From positions 6,510,001-6,574,000 of the forward strand of contig NZ_CP195100.1 in NCBI RefSeq assembly GCF_051175315.1: DNA of 64,000 nucleotides. Reading direction: 5' to 3'. Source of the DNA: Tundrisphaera sp051175315. GTDB lineage: Bacteria > Planctomycetota > Planctomycetia > Isosphaerales > Isosphaeraceae. The position numbers and the translations under genes are program-made. Below are positions 8,888-17,000 of the stretch, piece after piece (position 1 is the stretch's first letter; each line of letters starts with the position of its first letter). The notes below the pieces were generated by a model. The model made no database searches. It worked only from the letters and a program-made list of their open reading frames with translations, and was not told the origin of the DNA.

Positions 8888-9286
8888 CGTCTTCCCTCCT
8901 GGAAGAATCGGGCCTTGTGCGGGGCCCGCGGGGCGATCCTGCCCCTCGTCGGTTGTTTCGCACGCCCGGGCGGCCCCTCGGGTCTCTCTCCCCCGATGGG
9001 CTTGGCCCGCGGCGATCGTGGCGCGGATGTTACGGGATCGCGAGGAAATCGAGAACCCGAGATCCGGCGGAAACCCATCCCCTACGGAGCCGGGAAAACC
9101 CGCAATCCCGGGGTGGGGGGCCGTCCGGAGACGCCATCCGCGTTAGAATCGCTTCTTCTCATACCATCGGATCCAGATCCGGGCGAATCCAGGGTTAATC
9201 GTCATGCCGGAGCATTTCAGGGGCGGGCCGGGGCGGATCGCGGGGCCGGCAGGCCGGGCCCGCCGGCCCGGGGGGGGGCGTCGCCC
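8888..9286. other. Divergent intergenic region
   Basis: About 400 nt between the minus-strand phosphodiesterase run and the sensor kinase, so it must hold promoters for both. On the plus strand a TAGAAT followed by CG lies at 9144-9149, a good minus-10 candidate for the kinase, but no convincing minus-35 sits 16-18 nt upstream. No coding sequence is supported here: the long open frames through it are Arg/Pro/Gly-rich shadows. Confidence 0.5.
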
Positions 9287-11191
9287 ATGAGCGGGCCCCC
9301 CGATCGTCGCCCCGCCCCCGGAGATCTCGGCCCCCTCGGCGTCGACCCGATGACCCGCTCCTTGCTGGCCCGCCAGGCGGTGTCGGCGATCCTGGTCGGG
9401 ATCGCCTTCATGACGCGGGGGCCGATCGAGGCCTGGGCGGGGGTCGATGCCTCGCCCGGCCTCTACCTGCCGATGGTCACCCTGGCGGCCTGGTATGGCG
9501 GCCTGGGATCGGGGCTCACCGCGGTCTTCCTCGCCGGCCTGAGCTGGGCCTACTACGACGCCCACCCCGATTACACCCTGCTGATCGAGAAGCCCCACGA
9601 CCTCTACCGGATCGGCTCGTTCCTGATCGAGGGGATCCTGGTGAGCGTCCTGATGGACCGCCTGCTGGCGGCCCGCCAGGCGTCCGAGGCGAACGCGCGC
9701 GAGGCGGGCCGCTATCGCGAGGCGTCCAGCCGCAACGAGGCCCGGCTCCAGGCGATCCTGGACAACTCCGCGGCGCCGATCTGGCTGAAGGACGTCGAGG
9801 GGCGCTACATCCTCGCCAACCGCCTCTACGTCGCGCTGGCCCGGCCCAACTCCGACGAGCCGACCATCGAGGGGCTGACCGACGCCGACCTGTTCCCGCC
9901 GGCGATCGCCGAGGCGCTCCGGTCGGGCGACCTCGCCATGCTCGAGGCCGGCCACGCCACGGAGTCCGAGGAGATCCTCCCCCTGGCCGACGGCCCGCAC
10001 ACCTTCCTGTCGGTCAAGTTCCCGCTCCGCGACGAGGAGGGGCGGACCTACGCCATCGGAGGCATCTCGACGGACATCACCCGCCGCAAGGATGCCGAGC
10101 AGGCGCTGATCGAGAGCGAGGACGAACTCCGCCTGGAGCGCGACTTCGCCGAGGGGCTGATCGAGACGGCCCAGGTGATCGTCCTGGTCCTGGACCACGA
10201 CGGCCGGGTCGTCCGCGTCAACCCGTTCCTGGAGCGGGTGGCCGGCTATCGCCCCGAGGAGGTCCGCGGCGCCGACTGGTTCGCCCGGTGCGTCCCGGCC
10301 GGCCACCGGGCCCGGGCCGTCGCGGCGTTCCGCCGCGCCATCGTCGACGCCGAGGGGTGCGAGATCACCCATGCCCTGCTCGACCGCGACGGCCGCGAAC
10401 GCGAGGTCAACTGGGCCCTCCGCTCGCTGGACGACGGGCCGGACGGCTCCACCGGCGTCCTGGCCATCGGCCACGACATCACCGAGTTGAAGGAAGCCCA
10501 GCGCCGCGCCCTCCAGGCCGAGCGCCTGGCCGCCATCGGCCAGATGGTCACCGGCCTGGCCCACGAGAGCCGCAACGCCCTCCAGCGCAGCCAGGCCTGC
10601 CTGGAGATGCTGGCCTTCCGGCTCGAAGAACGGCCCGAGGAACTCGACCTGGTCGCGGGCGTCCAGGACGCCCAGGACGACCTCCATCGCCTCTACGAGG
10701 AGGTGCGCACCTACGCCGCGCCGATCCTGCTGGATCGGCGATCCTGCTCGCTCAGCGAAATCCTCATGGATGCCTGGTCCCGGCTGGAAGTCGCTCGCAA
10801 GGGACGAGTTGCGACGCTGGCCGAGGTCGGGGGGCCGCCGCCGACCTGCGACGCGGATTTGCACCGGATGGTGCAAGTCTTCCGGAATATCCTAGACAAT
10901 TCGCTCGATGCCTGCGACGATCCAGTGCGTATCGTGGTCACATGGAGCGATGCGGACCTGGCCGGGAAACCCGCCGTCCGCGTCGCCATCCGGGACAACG
11001 GGCCGGGCCTCACCGCCGAGCAGCGCAAGAATCTGTTCGAGCCGTTCTTCACGACGAAGACCCAGGGCACCGGACTGGGGATGCCCATCGTCCGCCGCAT
11101 CGTCGAGGCCCACGGGGGCCTCATCGGCATCGGCACTCCCGACGGGCCCGGGGCCGAGATCGTGATCCTTTTGCCGCGAGGGAATGCATGA
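9287..11191 (+). CDS. Membrane PAS-domain sensor histidine kinase
   Basis: 634 residues. About 20-115 form a small multi-helix membrane domain of the DUF4118/KdpD type (AILVGIAFMTRG, LYLPMVTLAAWYGGLGSGL, IGSFLIEGILVSVLMDRLLAAR). Two PAS domains follow (about 154-270 and 286-400). The dimerisation domain has the phospho-acceptor His426 (GLAHESRNALQR), and the ATPase domain shows N-box FRNILDNSLDAC, DNGPGL and GTGLGMPIVRRIVEAHGG. The start is the first ATG giving the membrane domain; 9350 is an alternative. Its stop overlaps the start of the response regulator (ATGA), so the two are a coupled two-component pair. The stretch 10740-10960 uses noticeably more A/T-ending codons than the rest. The signal is unknown. 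Confidence 0.93.
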   Translation: MSGPPDRRPAPGDLGPLGVDPMTRSLLARQAVSAILVGIAFMTRGPIEAWAGVDASPGLYLPMVTLAAWYGGLGSGLTAVFLAGLSWAYYDAHPDYTLLIEKPHDLYRIGSFLIEGILVSVLMDRLLAARQASEANAREAGRYREASSRNEARLQAILDNSAAPIWLKDVEGRYILANRLYVALARPNSDEPTIEGLTDADLFPPAIAEALRSGDLAMLEAGHATESEEILPLADGPHTFLSVKFPLRDEEGRTYAIGGISTDITRRKDAEQALIESEDELRLERDFAEGLIETAQVIVLVLDHDGRVVRVNPFLERVAGYRPEEVRGADWFARCVPAGHRARAVAAFRRAIVDAEGCEITHALLDRDGREREVNWALRSLDDGPDGSTGVLAIGHDITELKEAQRRALQAERLAAIGQMVTGLAHESRNALQRSQACLEMLAFRLEERPEELDLVAGVQDAQDDLHRLYEEVRTYAAPILLDRRSCSLSEILMDAWSRLEVARKGRVATLAEVGGPPPTCDADLHRMVQVFRNILDNSLDACDDPVRIVVTWSDADLAGKPAVRVAIRDNGPGLTAEQRKNLFEPFFTTKTQGTGLGMPIVRRIVEAHGGLIGIGTPDGPGAEIVILLPRGNA

Positions 11192-11790
11192 ACCCCGCAC
11201 TCATCATCGCCGTCGCCGACGACGAGCCGAGGATGCGCGAGTATTATCGGGAACTCCTCACGAGGATGGGGCATCAGGTCTCCGCCGCCGCCGCCACGGG
11301 CCGGGAACTGGTCCGGGCATGCCGCGATCACCGCCCCGACCTGATCATCACCGACATCAAGATGCCCGAACTCGACGGGATCGACGCCGCCGTCGAGATC
11401 GGCCGCGAGGACCCGATCCCCACCATCCTGGTCTCCGCCTACCACGACGAGGCGCTGTTCCAGCGCGCCCGCTCGGGCGACTTCTTCGGCTTCCTGGTCA
11501 AGCCGATCAAGCAGGACGACCTCAAGGCGGCGATCGCCATCGCCATGACCCGGTTCGACCACTTCAGCGCCCTGCGGCACGAGGCGGGCGAGCTGCGGCA
11601 GGCCCTGGAAGACCGCAAGGTGATCGAGCGGGCCAAGGGCATCCTGATGAAGAAGGCCGGGCTCGACGAGGACGAGGCCTTCCGCCGCCTCCGCCGCCTG
11701 GCCCGCGACCACAACCAGAAGCTGGTCGAGGTCGCCCAGATGATCCTCCGGGCCGAGGCCGCCTTCGAGCCCCCCGGGCACCAGAACTGA
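11188..11790 (+). CDS. Response regulator with ANTAR RNA-binding output domain
   Basis: 200 residues: a receiver domain (about 1-120) with acidic pocket Asp11/Asp12, phospho-acceptor Asp56 (IITDIKMPELDG), and Lys105 (FLVKPIK), followed by a coiled segment and an ANTAR domain (about 138-195, RKVIERAKGILMKKAGLDE, then FRRLRRLARD). ANTAR domains bind two-hairpin RNA motifs and act by transcription antitermination rather than by binding DNA, as in AmiR, NasR and EutV. Overlap with the kinase gene makes it the cognate partner. Target RNAs are not evident from position: the next gene is convergent. Confidence 0.93.
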   Translation: MNPALIIAVADDEPRMREYYRELLTRMGHQVSAAAATGRELVRACRDHRPDLIITDIKMPELDGIDAAVEIGREDPIPTILVSAYHDEALFQRARSGDFFGFLVKPIKQDDLKAAIAIAMTRFDHFSALRHEAGELRQALEDRKVIERAKGILMKKAGLDEDEAFRRLRRLARDHNQKLVEVAQMILRAEAAFEPPGHQN

Positions 11791-11805
11791 TCGCCAGACC
11801 GGGGG

Positions 11806-11835
11806 CCGCCGGGCCGGACTCCCCGGCCGGGCGGC
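11806..11835. terminator. GC-rich hairpin between convergent genes
   Basis: A nearly perfect inverted repeat (CCGCCGGGCCGG, then CCCGGCCGGGCGG, separated by a few bases) sits between the response regulator and nikR, which converge. It could end both transcripts; there is no U-tract on either side. Confidence 0.4.
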
Positions 11836-11847
11836 GGTGGGCCCGGA

Positions 11848-12336
11848 TCAGCCGTGCGAATGGCCGTGGTCCCCGGGCCCGTGGGAATGGCCGTGGGGGT
11901 GGGCGTGGGAGTGCCCGCCCTCGATCGGATGGGCCGCGGCCAGGACCAGCCGGCCGGTCTCCACGCCCTTGACGCCGATGATGCCGTCGGCCAGCTCGCG
12001 GACCTGCCGCGTCTTGCCGCGCAGGAGGATCACCTCCAGGCACCGCCGGGCGTCGAGGTGGACGTGGGTGGTGGTCACCACGCGTTCGAGGTGGTGGTGC
12101 TGGAGTTCGGTGAGACGCTCGGAAATCTTGCCGGCGTGGTGGTCGTAGATGATCGTGAGGACGCCCATCGCCTCGCCTTCCTCGTCGGCGACGGCGTCCT
12201 CGATCAGGGCCGCGCGCATCAGGCCGCGCACCGCCTCGCTCCGGTTCGGGTAGCGATGCTCCTCGCGATACTGGTCGAACTTGTCGAGCAGCTCGCCGCC
12301 GATCGCCACGCTGAACCGGACCAGGGGGTCTTTCAC
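11848..12336 (-). CDS. nikR: Nickel-responsive transcriptional regulator NikR
   Basis: 162 residues. The N-terminal ribbon-helix-helix (VRFSVAIGGELLDKFDQY, NRSEAVRGLMR) binds DNA; the C-terminal ACT-like domain holds the high-affinity nickel site. Relative to E. coli NikR (His76, His87, His89, Cys95), the matching residues are His80, His91, His93 and Cys99, all present. The last 25 residues are a His-rich tail (GGHSHAHPHGHSHGPGDHGHSHG minus its ends) that E. coli NikR lacks and that may bind extra metal. The start is GTG at 12336 with AAGGATGG upstream. It follows an oxidoreductase gene by 31 nt. With nickel bound it should repress nickel-uptake genes or control nickel enzymes; the urease operon of this window is an obvious candidate target (inference). 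Confidence 0.95.
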   Translation of the reverse strand: MKDPLVRFSVAIGGELLDKFDQYREEHRYPNRSEAVRGLMRAALIEDAVADEEGEAMGVLTIIYDHHAGKISERLTELQHHHLERVVTTTHVHLDARRCLEVILLRGKTRQVRELADGIIGVKGVETGRLVLAAAHPIEGGHSHAHPHGHSHGPGDHGHSHG

Positions 12337-12367
12337 GATCCATCCTTCGCGCTAGGGGACACGACCA

Positions 12368-13531
12368 TCAGTCGGACGTGGGCAGGGTGACCCACGCGCC
12401 GTCCTGGTTGGAGCTGGCGACGGCCGCCTCGACGAACGCCATGCCGGCCACGCCGTCGGCGATGCCGGGGTGGGGGAACGCGGCCGGCACCGTCTCGCCG
12501 AGCCTGGCCCGGATCTGGAGCTGGAGCGACAGGTGGAGATTCGCCAGCGCCTCGTGGAACCCTTCCGGGTGGCCGGACGGGAGCCGCAGGTAGGGCTTGA
12601 TCGACCCGGGGAAGTAGCCGTAGTCGGCCCCCAGGCGATAGATCCGGACCGGCTGGCCCGCCTCGAAGTGCTTGAGGCAGAGGTGGTCGGTCATCGACCA
12701 TTCCAGCGTCCCCTTGGTGCCGGAGACCCGAAAGCCGTTGTCGTTCTGGGCGCCGATGGTGATCTGGGAGGCGGCCACGGTGGCGATCCCGCCGTTGTCC
12801 AGCTCGGCCAGAACGGTGAAGTCGTCGTCCAGGGCACGGCCGGGCACGAACGCCTTGAGCCGGGCCCGGAGCCGGGTCGCCTTGAGCCCGGCGACGAACC
12901 GGACGAACTCATAAGCGTGGGTGCCGATGTCGCCGCCGCAGCCCGACGCGCCGGCCTTGGCCGGGTCGACCCGCCACGCCGCCTGCTTCTGGCCGTCGGC
13001 TTCGAGCTTCGAGGCCAGCCAGCCCTGTGGGTACCAGGCCTCGACCTTGCGGACCTCGCCGATCGCCCCGTCCTGGACCAGGGTCCTGGCCAGCATGACC
13101 ATCGGGAACCCGGTGTAGGTGTAGGCCACCACGAACGGGGTCTTGGAGGCGTTGACGGCCTTCTGGAGATCCTGGGCCTCGGCCAGCGTGGTCGTGAGCG
13201 GCTTCTCGCACAGGACGCCGATGCCGGCCTTCGCGGCGGCCTCGGCCGGGCCGAAGTGGGCGTCGTTGGGGGTGACGATGGTCAGGTAGTCGATCCGCTC
13301 GGTCGCCGGCAGCGCGGCCTCGTCGCGGACCAGGGTCTGCCAGTCGGGATAGCCCCGGGTGAAGAACAGTTCCTGGGCCGAGGCCAACGATTCTTCGGGG
13401 GAACTGCGAAGGGCGCCGGCGGTCAGCTCGGCGGCGTTGTCCATCAGGATCGCGCGGCGATGCGGGCCGCCGAAGAAATTGGACGGCCCCCCGCCCCCGA
13501 CCATGCCCACCCTCAGCTTGCGCCGGCTCAT
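12368..13531 (-). CDS. Gfo/Idh/MocA family NAD(P)-dependent oxidoreductase
   Basis: 387 residues. The N-terminal Rossmann fold starts with RKLRVGMVGGGGPSNFFGG, and CEKPLTTTLAEA is the conserved EKP motif of the family, whose Lys is catalytic. The substrate-side domain contains the GGDIGTHAYEFVRF stretch typical of sugar or inositol dehydrogenase-like members. The ATG at 13531 has GGGAGG 8 nt upstream. It is most similar in outline to the many planctomycete members acting on sugars and their derivatives; the specific substrate is not readable. No twin-arginine signal is present, so it is cytoplasmic. NikR follows 31 nt downstream; no obvious functional tie between the two. Confidence 0.9.
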   Translation of the reverse strand: MSRRKLRVGMVGGGGPSNFFGGPHRRAILMDNAAELTAGALRSSPEESLASAQELFFTRGYPDWQTLVRDEAALPATERIDYLTIVTPNDAHFGPAEAAAKAGIGVLCEKPLTTTLAEAQDLQKAVNASKTPFVVAYTYTGFPMVMLARTLVQDGAIGEVRKVEAWYPQGWLASKLEADGQKQAAWRVDPAKAGASGCGGDIGTHAYEFVRFVAGLKATRLRARLKAFVPGRALDDDFTVLAELDNGGIATVAASQITIGAQNDNGFRVSGTKGTLEWSMTDHLCLKHFEAGQPVRIYRLGADYGYFPGSIKPYLRLPSGHPEGFHEALANLHLSLQLQIRARLGETVPAAFPHPGIADGVAGMAFVEAAVASSNQDGAWVTLPTSD

Positions 13532-13567
13532 CGCGATGCCCTCCCCGGTCATGATCGGTCGGTTGTT

Positions 13568-13599
13568 GTGGCGGCTCTCGGTCGCCGAAAGACCGCCAC
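13568..13599 (-). terminator. Stem-loop between two minus-strand genes
   Basis: GTGGCGG at 13568-13574 pairs with CCGCCAC at 13593-13599, with an inner TCGG/CCGA helix, in the 92-nt gap after the serine hydrolase gene and before the oxidoreductase gene. It could be a terminator or attenuator; no U-tract follows. Confidence 0.4.
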
Positions 13600-13623
13600 G
13601 ATAGCAGGCCCGATCGGTCGCGT

Positions 13624-14766
13624 CTATCGGTCGAAGGCCACCAGGATCTTGGCGACGAGCTGGTCCTCGAAGTCCCTGGGGAACCGGTTGCCGTCGCCGA
13701 GGCGGACGAAGACCAGGTCGCGGCTCGGCAGGACGAACCCATCGTTGTGGTTCCGGCCCGAGGTCATCACCAGGTCCTTGGGGGCCTTCTTCCATCGCGG
13801 GTAGACCCACCACTGGCCGCCGTAGGTGGGGTTGTTCGGCGAGCTTTGCCAGGCGAAGTCGTAGTAGCTCGCGGGCACGATCCGCTTGCCGGCCCATTCC
13901 CCCTTGTGGAGGGCCAGCTGGCAGAATCGGGCATGCTGGCGCGGGTTGGTGTGGATCCCGCTGTAGCCCTGGCTGTAGGGGCCGATGCCGCCGTCGCCCC
14001 CCAGCGGGGCCCAGCGGAATTCTTCCACGCCGATCGGGTCCAGCAGCTTCTCCCGGAGGAACGGCTCCAGGTCCGTGCCGGTCGCGTTCTTGAACGCGAG
14101 GACCAGGTGGGCCACGCCGGCATTGCTGTAGTGGAAGACGGTCCCCGGCTTCCCCTTGAGCTGGGCGAACGCCGAGCCCGGCTCGTGGCCGAGCGCGACC
14201 TCGAAGGGCTTCTTCGACGGGACCGGGTCGATGCCGAGGCCGGAGGCCATGTTCAGCAGGTGCCGGACGGTGATCTCGGCCTTCCGGGGGTCGGGCAGCG
14301 GCAGGGATTCGGGCAGCCAATCGGCGTTGCAAACCGGGGTGTCCAGGCTCAACGACTTGCCCGAGGGGGTCGGCCCCGCGCCGAAGTCGGAGAGGATCAG
14401 GCCGAACGCCGTGCTGGTGTACGCCTTGGAGCTGGAATAGATGTTGAACTCGCGGTGGCGGTCGCCGCCCCGATACCATTCGCCGATGATCTTGCCGCCC
14501 TGGATCACGACGAGCCCGGTGTTCCCGGGCATCGAGGCGTTGTAGAGCCAGGCCGCGTTGAGCTTGTCCCAGTCGGCTCCGGTCTGGCGGCGGATCTCGG
14601 CCTTGGCCGAGTCGTCGGGCTCGCCCGATTCGGGCAGGAGGCTCTTCCATCCCCCCCGGGACTCGGGGGCGGGGAACTCGGCGGCCAGCGGGGCCGTCTG
14701 GGCGGGGGCGGGGAACGGGACGGCGAGGCCGAGCCATCCGGCGATCAGGCAAAGCGGCCGATTCAT
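13624..14766 (-). CDS. Exported beta-lactamase-class serine hydrolase
   Basis: 380 residues with a signal peptide (about 1-22, LIAGWLGLAVPFPAPAQ). The class C beta-lactamase/penicillin-binding fold is shown by S111-SS-K114 (nucleophile and general base) and a Y-S-N triad (VFHYSNAGVAHLVL). The usual third K/H-S/T-G motif is not obvious. It is expected to act outside the cytoplasmic membrane on an ester, amide or peptide bond; the family includes esterases and D-aminopeptidases as well as true beta-lactamases, so resistance should not be assumed. The ATG at 14766 has GGAGGAG 9 nt upstream. A long hairpin lies between it and the upstream glycosidase gene, so it may be transcribed separately. Confidence 0.85.
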   Translation of the reverse strand: MNRPLCLIAGWLGLAVPFPAPAQTAPLAAEFPAPESRGGWKSLLPESGEPDDSAKAEIRRQTGADWDKLNAAWLYNASMPGNTGLVVIQGGKIIGEWYRGGDRHREFNIYSSSKAYTSTAFGLILSDFGAGPTPSGKSLSLDTPVCNADWLPESLPLPDPRKAEITVRHLLNMASGLGIDPVPSKKPFEVALGHEPGSAFAQLKGKPGTVFHYSNAGVAHLVLAFKNATGTDLEPFLREKLLDPIGVEEFRWAPLGGDGGIGPYSQGYSGIHTNPRQHARFCQLALHKGEWAGKRIVPASYYDFAWQSSPNNPTYGGQWWVYPRWKKAPKDLVMTSGRNHNDGFVLPSRDLVFVRLGDGNRFPRDFEDQLVAKILVAFDR

Positions 14767-14795
14767 CGCGGCGATCTCCTCCGGGGCGAGACGAG

Positions 14796-14823
14796 GACGG
14801 CCGGCGCACCGGCGCCGGCCGTC
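14796..14823 (-). terminator. Perfect 12-bp hairpin after the glycosidase gene
   Basis: GACGGCCGGCGC (14796-14807) and its exact complement (14812-14823) surround an ACCG loop, 70-100 nt downstream of the stop of the minus-strand gene ending at 14894. No strong U-tract, so termination is inferred from position and stability. Confidence 0.55.
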
Positions 14824-14893
14824 TCGGTGTCCCGTCAGGATACGCCAGGCCGACCCGGTCCGCCATCGGCCCCGGATCCGGCGGCCGGCCCGG

Positions 14894-16444
14894 TCACTGC
14901 TGGACCAGGGCCTCGGCCGGTGCCGGCATGGGGGCCGGCTTCGCGGGCTCGGCCTCGGCCGGGGCCTTCATCGCGCTCACGGTCTGCGGTGCGGGCGGAT
15001 CCAGACGCCACTGGGATCGGGAGGAAGGCCGGTTGGGGTGGCCCTCCTCGATCCCGGAGGCGAACCGTTCCGGGGCGATCAAAGGCCGGATGACCCGGTC
15101 GATGTCCCCCTCGCAGAAGGCCCGCTGCATCCCGCCATCGGTCAGGGCGTTGGCGATCGCCGCCATGATCATCCCCTGGTCGATGGCCAGCGAGGTCTCC
15201 GAGACCTTGCCGCTGGCGACGTCGACGGCATCGTGGAAGCCGTGGGGCCCGTAGGCGCGGAACTTCTCCGAGAGGATGCTCATGTTGGCCATCGCCTCGC
15301 GGGGGGCGAAGGCCAGGGCCAGGAACGAGGCATGGGGCGTGACCACGGTATCGCCGACGGTGTCGGTCCGGCGGCCGTCGGCGCTCAGGCCGGCGACCCC
15401 GAAGACGCGGTAGCCGCCGCCCGGGATGTTCGAGGCCGAGACGCCCCAGGCCGCCATCCGGGCATCTTCCAGGGCGTTCTGGATCTGGGCGCGGACGTAG
15501 AGGGGGTGATTGATGCCCCAGGCATGCGGGGCCCATTCCGCCTCGGGGATGAACAGGGATACCATCAGCGCCTCGAACATCGAGCCGTCCCAGCTCGGGA
15601 CCACGCGGAGGCCCTTGACGGTCCGGAACCCCTGCTCGACCGGCACGCCGTGGTAGTTCTGGACCTCGAAGCGGTCGCGGTCCGATCGGCTCTCGGCGGC
15701 CGGCGGGCGGGATCGCGACATCCGGTAGTAGTGGTCGAGGGGCAGGTCGCCCCGGGAGATCCCGATGTAGCTGGCGATCCGGGCCTCGGTGTTCAGCATC
15801 CCGTAGTGGAACCCGGCGAACGTCTTGTCGTCGAGCCAGTATCCGCCGCGGAGCAGGCCGGGATGGGCGGCCGGGTTGCTGGCGTCGTAAGGATCATAGA
15901 AGAATCCGAAATTCATCGGCCCCAGCAGGCCGTCGGCGATGTCCCGGAACGCCGGGCGGGCGTTGCGGATCATCACCAGGGAGGCCGCGAGCCACCCGTT
16001 ATCCACGGTCGAAAGAAAAGGGCGGATGGGTCCTCCGCCGGGCCAGGTCGTGACCGTCGAGCCGTCCTTGGGGTCGTACCAGTTCAGGTAGAACCCGTGG
16101 GCCCGCTCGATCCGGCCGAGGGTCTCCAGCGTCTTGCCGATCCGCTGGGCGGCCTCGTCGTGGCCGATGACCTCGAGGTCTTCGGCGGCGAGGATGCTCC
16201 AGAGGTACGCCCCGATGTTGGAGGGGGACGTATAGGTCGAGGGCGTCCAGCGGCCGTCGGCCAGCGTCAACGAGTCGCACGGCAACCCGCTGGGCATGGC
16301 CATCGCCGCGAATGATTGCCACGTGTCCCGGGCATATCCGGCGAGTATCGCGCGATCGGCGGGGCCGAGATCGTTGGATCCCGCCCATGTCGCCGAGGGG
16401 CAGATCATCAAGAGGAAAATGGCCGGGAGATGAAGTCGGCTCAT
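14894..16444 (-). CDS. Exported glucoamylase-like (DUF3131/GH144-type) protein
   Basis: 516 residues with a signal peptide (about 1-23, ending SATWAG). The body resembles the glucoamylase-like domain found in beta-1,2-glucanases and in cyclic beta-1,2-glucan synthases: DNGWLAASLVMIRNA, GLLRGGYWLDDKTFAGFHYG with LNTEARIASYIGI, and SWDGSMFEALMV. That suggests an (alpha/alpha)6 barrel acting on a glucan, but substrate specificity is not certain. About 45 C-terminal residues are Pro/Ala-rich and probably unstructured. Start at 16444, where the signal peptide begins; the upstream frame to 16528 is Arg-rich shadow. Transcribed away from the nuclease operon across a 556-nt gap. Confidence 0.82.
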   Translation of the reverse strand: MSRLHLPAIFLLMICPSATWAGSNDLGPADRAILAGYARDTWQSFAAMAMPSGLPCDSLTLADGRWTPSTYTSPSNIGAYLWSILAAEDLEVIGHDEAAQRIGKTLETLGRIERAHGFYLNWYDPKDGSTVTTWPGGGPIRPFLSTVDNGWLAASLVMIRNARPAFRDIADGLLGPMNFGFFYDPYDASNPAAHPGLLRGGYWLDDKTFAGFHYGMLNTEARIASYIGISRGDLPLDHYYRMSRSRPPAAESRSDRDRFEVQNYHGVPVEQGFRTVKGLRVVPSWDGSMFEALMVSLFIPEAEWAPHAWGINHPLYVRAQIQNALEDARMAAWGVSASNIPGGGYRVFGVAGLSADGRRTDTVGDTVVTPHASFLALAFAPREAMANMSILSEKFRAYGPHGFHDAVDVASGKVSETSLAIDQGMIMAAIANALTDGGMQRAFCEGDIDRVIRPLIAPERFASGIEEGHPNRPSSRSQWRLDPPAPQTVSAMKAPAEAEPAKPAPMPAPAEALVQQ

Positions 16445-17000
16445 GGTCTGGTCCTCCCCATCTGGTCTACGGGAGGTGGCGGCGGGTGGGACACCTGGCC
16501 GGCGGGGGGACCGCCGGTGCACGCCCATGTCTCACACTCGCAGCACGCCTACTCTCTCATTCGGACGTTCGCGTCGCTTCGATCACCCGAACGCCTACTT
16601 CATTCCTTAATCTGGTACGCCAGGGGCAAGCAGAGGGTTCACCTGGTCAGGTGACGACTGCGCGTCGATCCTTCGACCAGCGGGTTGACACTGGCGCGAT
16701 CCGGCTGAGAGAGGACGGAACGGCGACCATCTGCGAGACGGATGGCCGAATGGCCGACCCGACCGCGATTCATGCGACCCGCGTGCCGGTTGGAGCGGCA
16801 AGACAGGTCGAGTTTGTCAATTTGATGTGAAGGCTAGGGTGATTGTGCGCCACAATCCGGTGTCCATCAAGGTCAATGGTGGACATTCCGGCCCGTTTTG
16901 ATGGCGGGTGGACGACCCATCATCATTCCTGTTATGCTGTTCCGTCCCGCAAATCGTCGCATCGGCGGCCCGCGAAGAGGACGGTCAGGGAGGGGGCTCG
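16445..17000. other. 556-nt divergent intergenic region
   Basis: It separates the glycosidase (minus) and the nuclease-hydrolase operon (plus) and has lower GC than its surroundings. No open frame here looks like protein. It holds two adjacent inverted repeats (annotated separately). I could not pick out a convincing sigma-70 promoter. Confidence 0.5.
16841..16891. promoter_or_regulatory. Two adjacent inverted repeats, candidate operator
   Basis: The first is perfect: GATTGTG (16841-16847), CGC, CACAATC (16851-16857). The second is imperfect and starts where the first ends: CCGGTGTCCA (16857-16866) against TGGACATTCCGG (16880-16891). They lie 110-160 nt before the start of the nuclease gene at 17001. 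Size and symmetry fit dimeric repressor sites; no regulator can be named. Confidence 0.4.

Noticed and set aside
13624..14766. True beta-lactamase conferring drug resistance
   Set aside because: Only the general class C fold motifs are present; many relatives are esterases or peptidases, and the third motif is unclear.
16312..16830. 172-codon plus-strand open frame running from the glycosidase gene into the gap before the nuclease gene
   Set aside because: It overlaps the glycosidase start antisense, has no ribosome site and no protein-like pattern.
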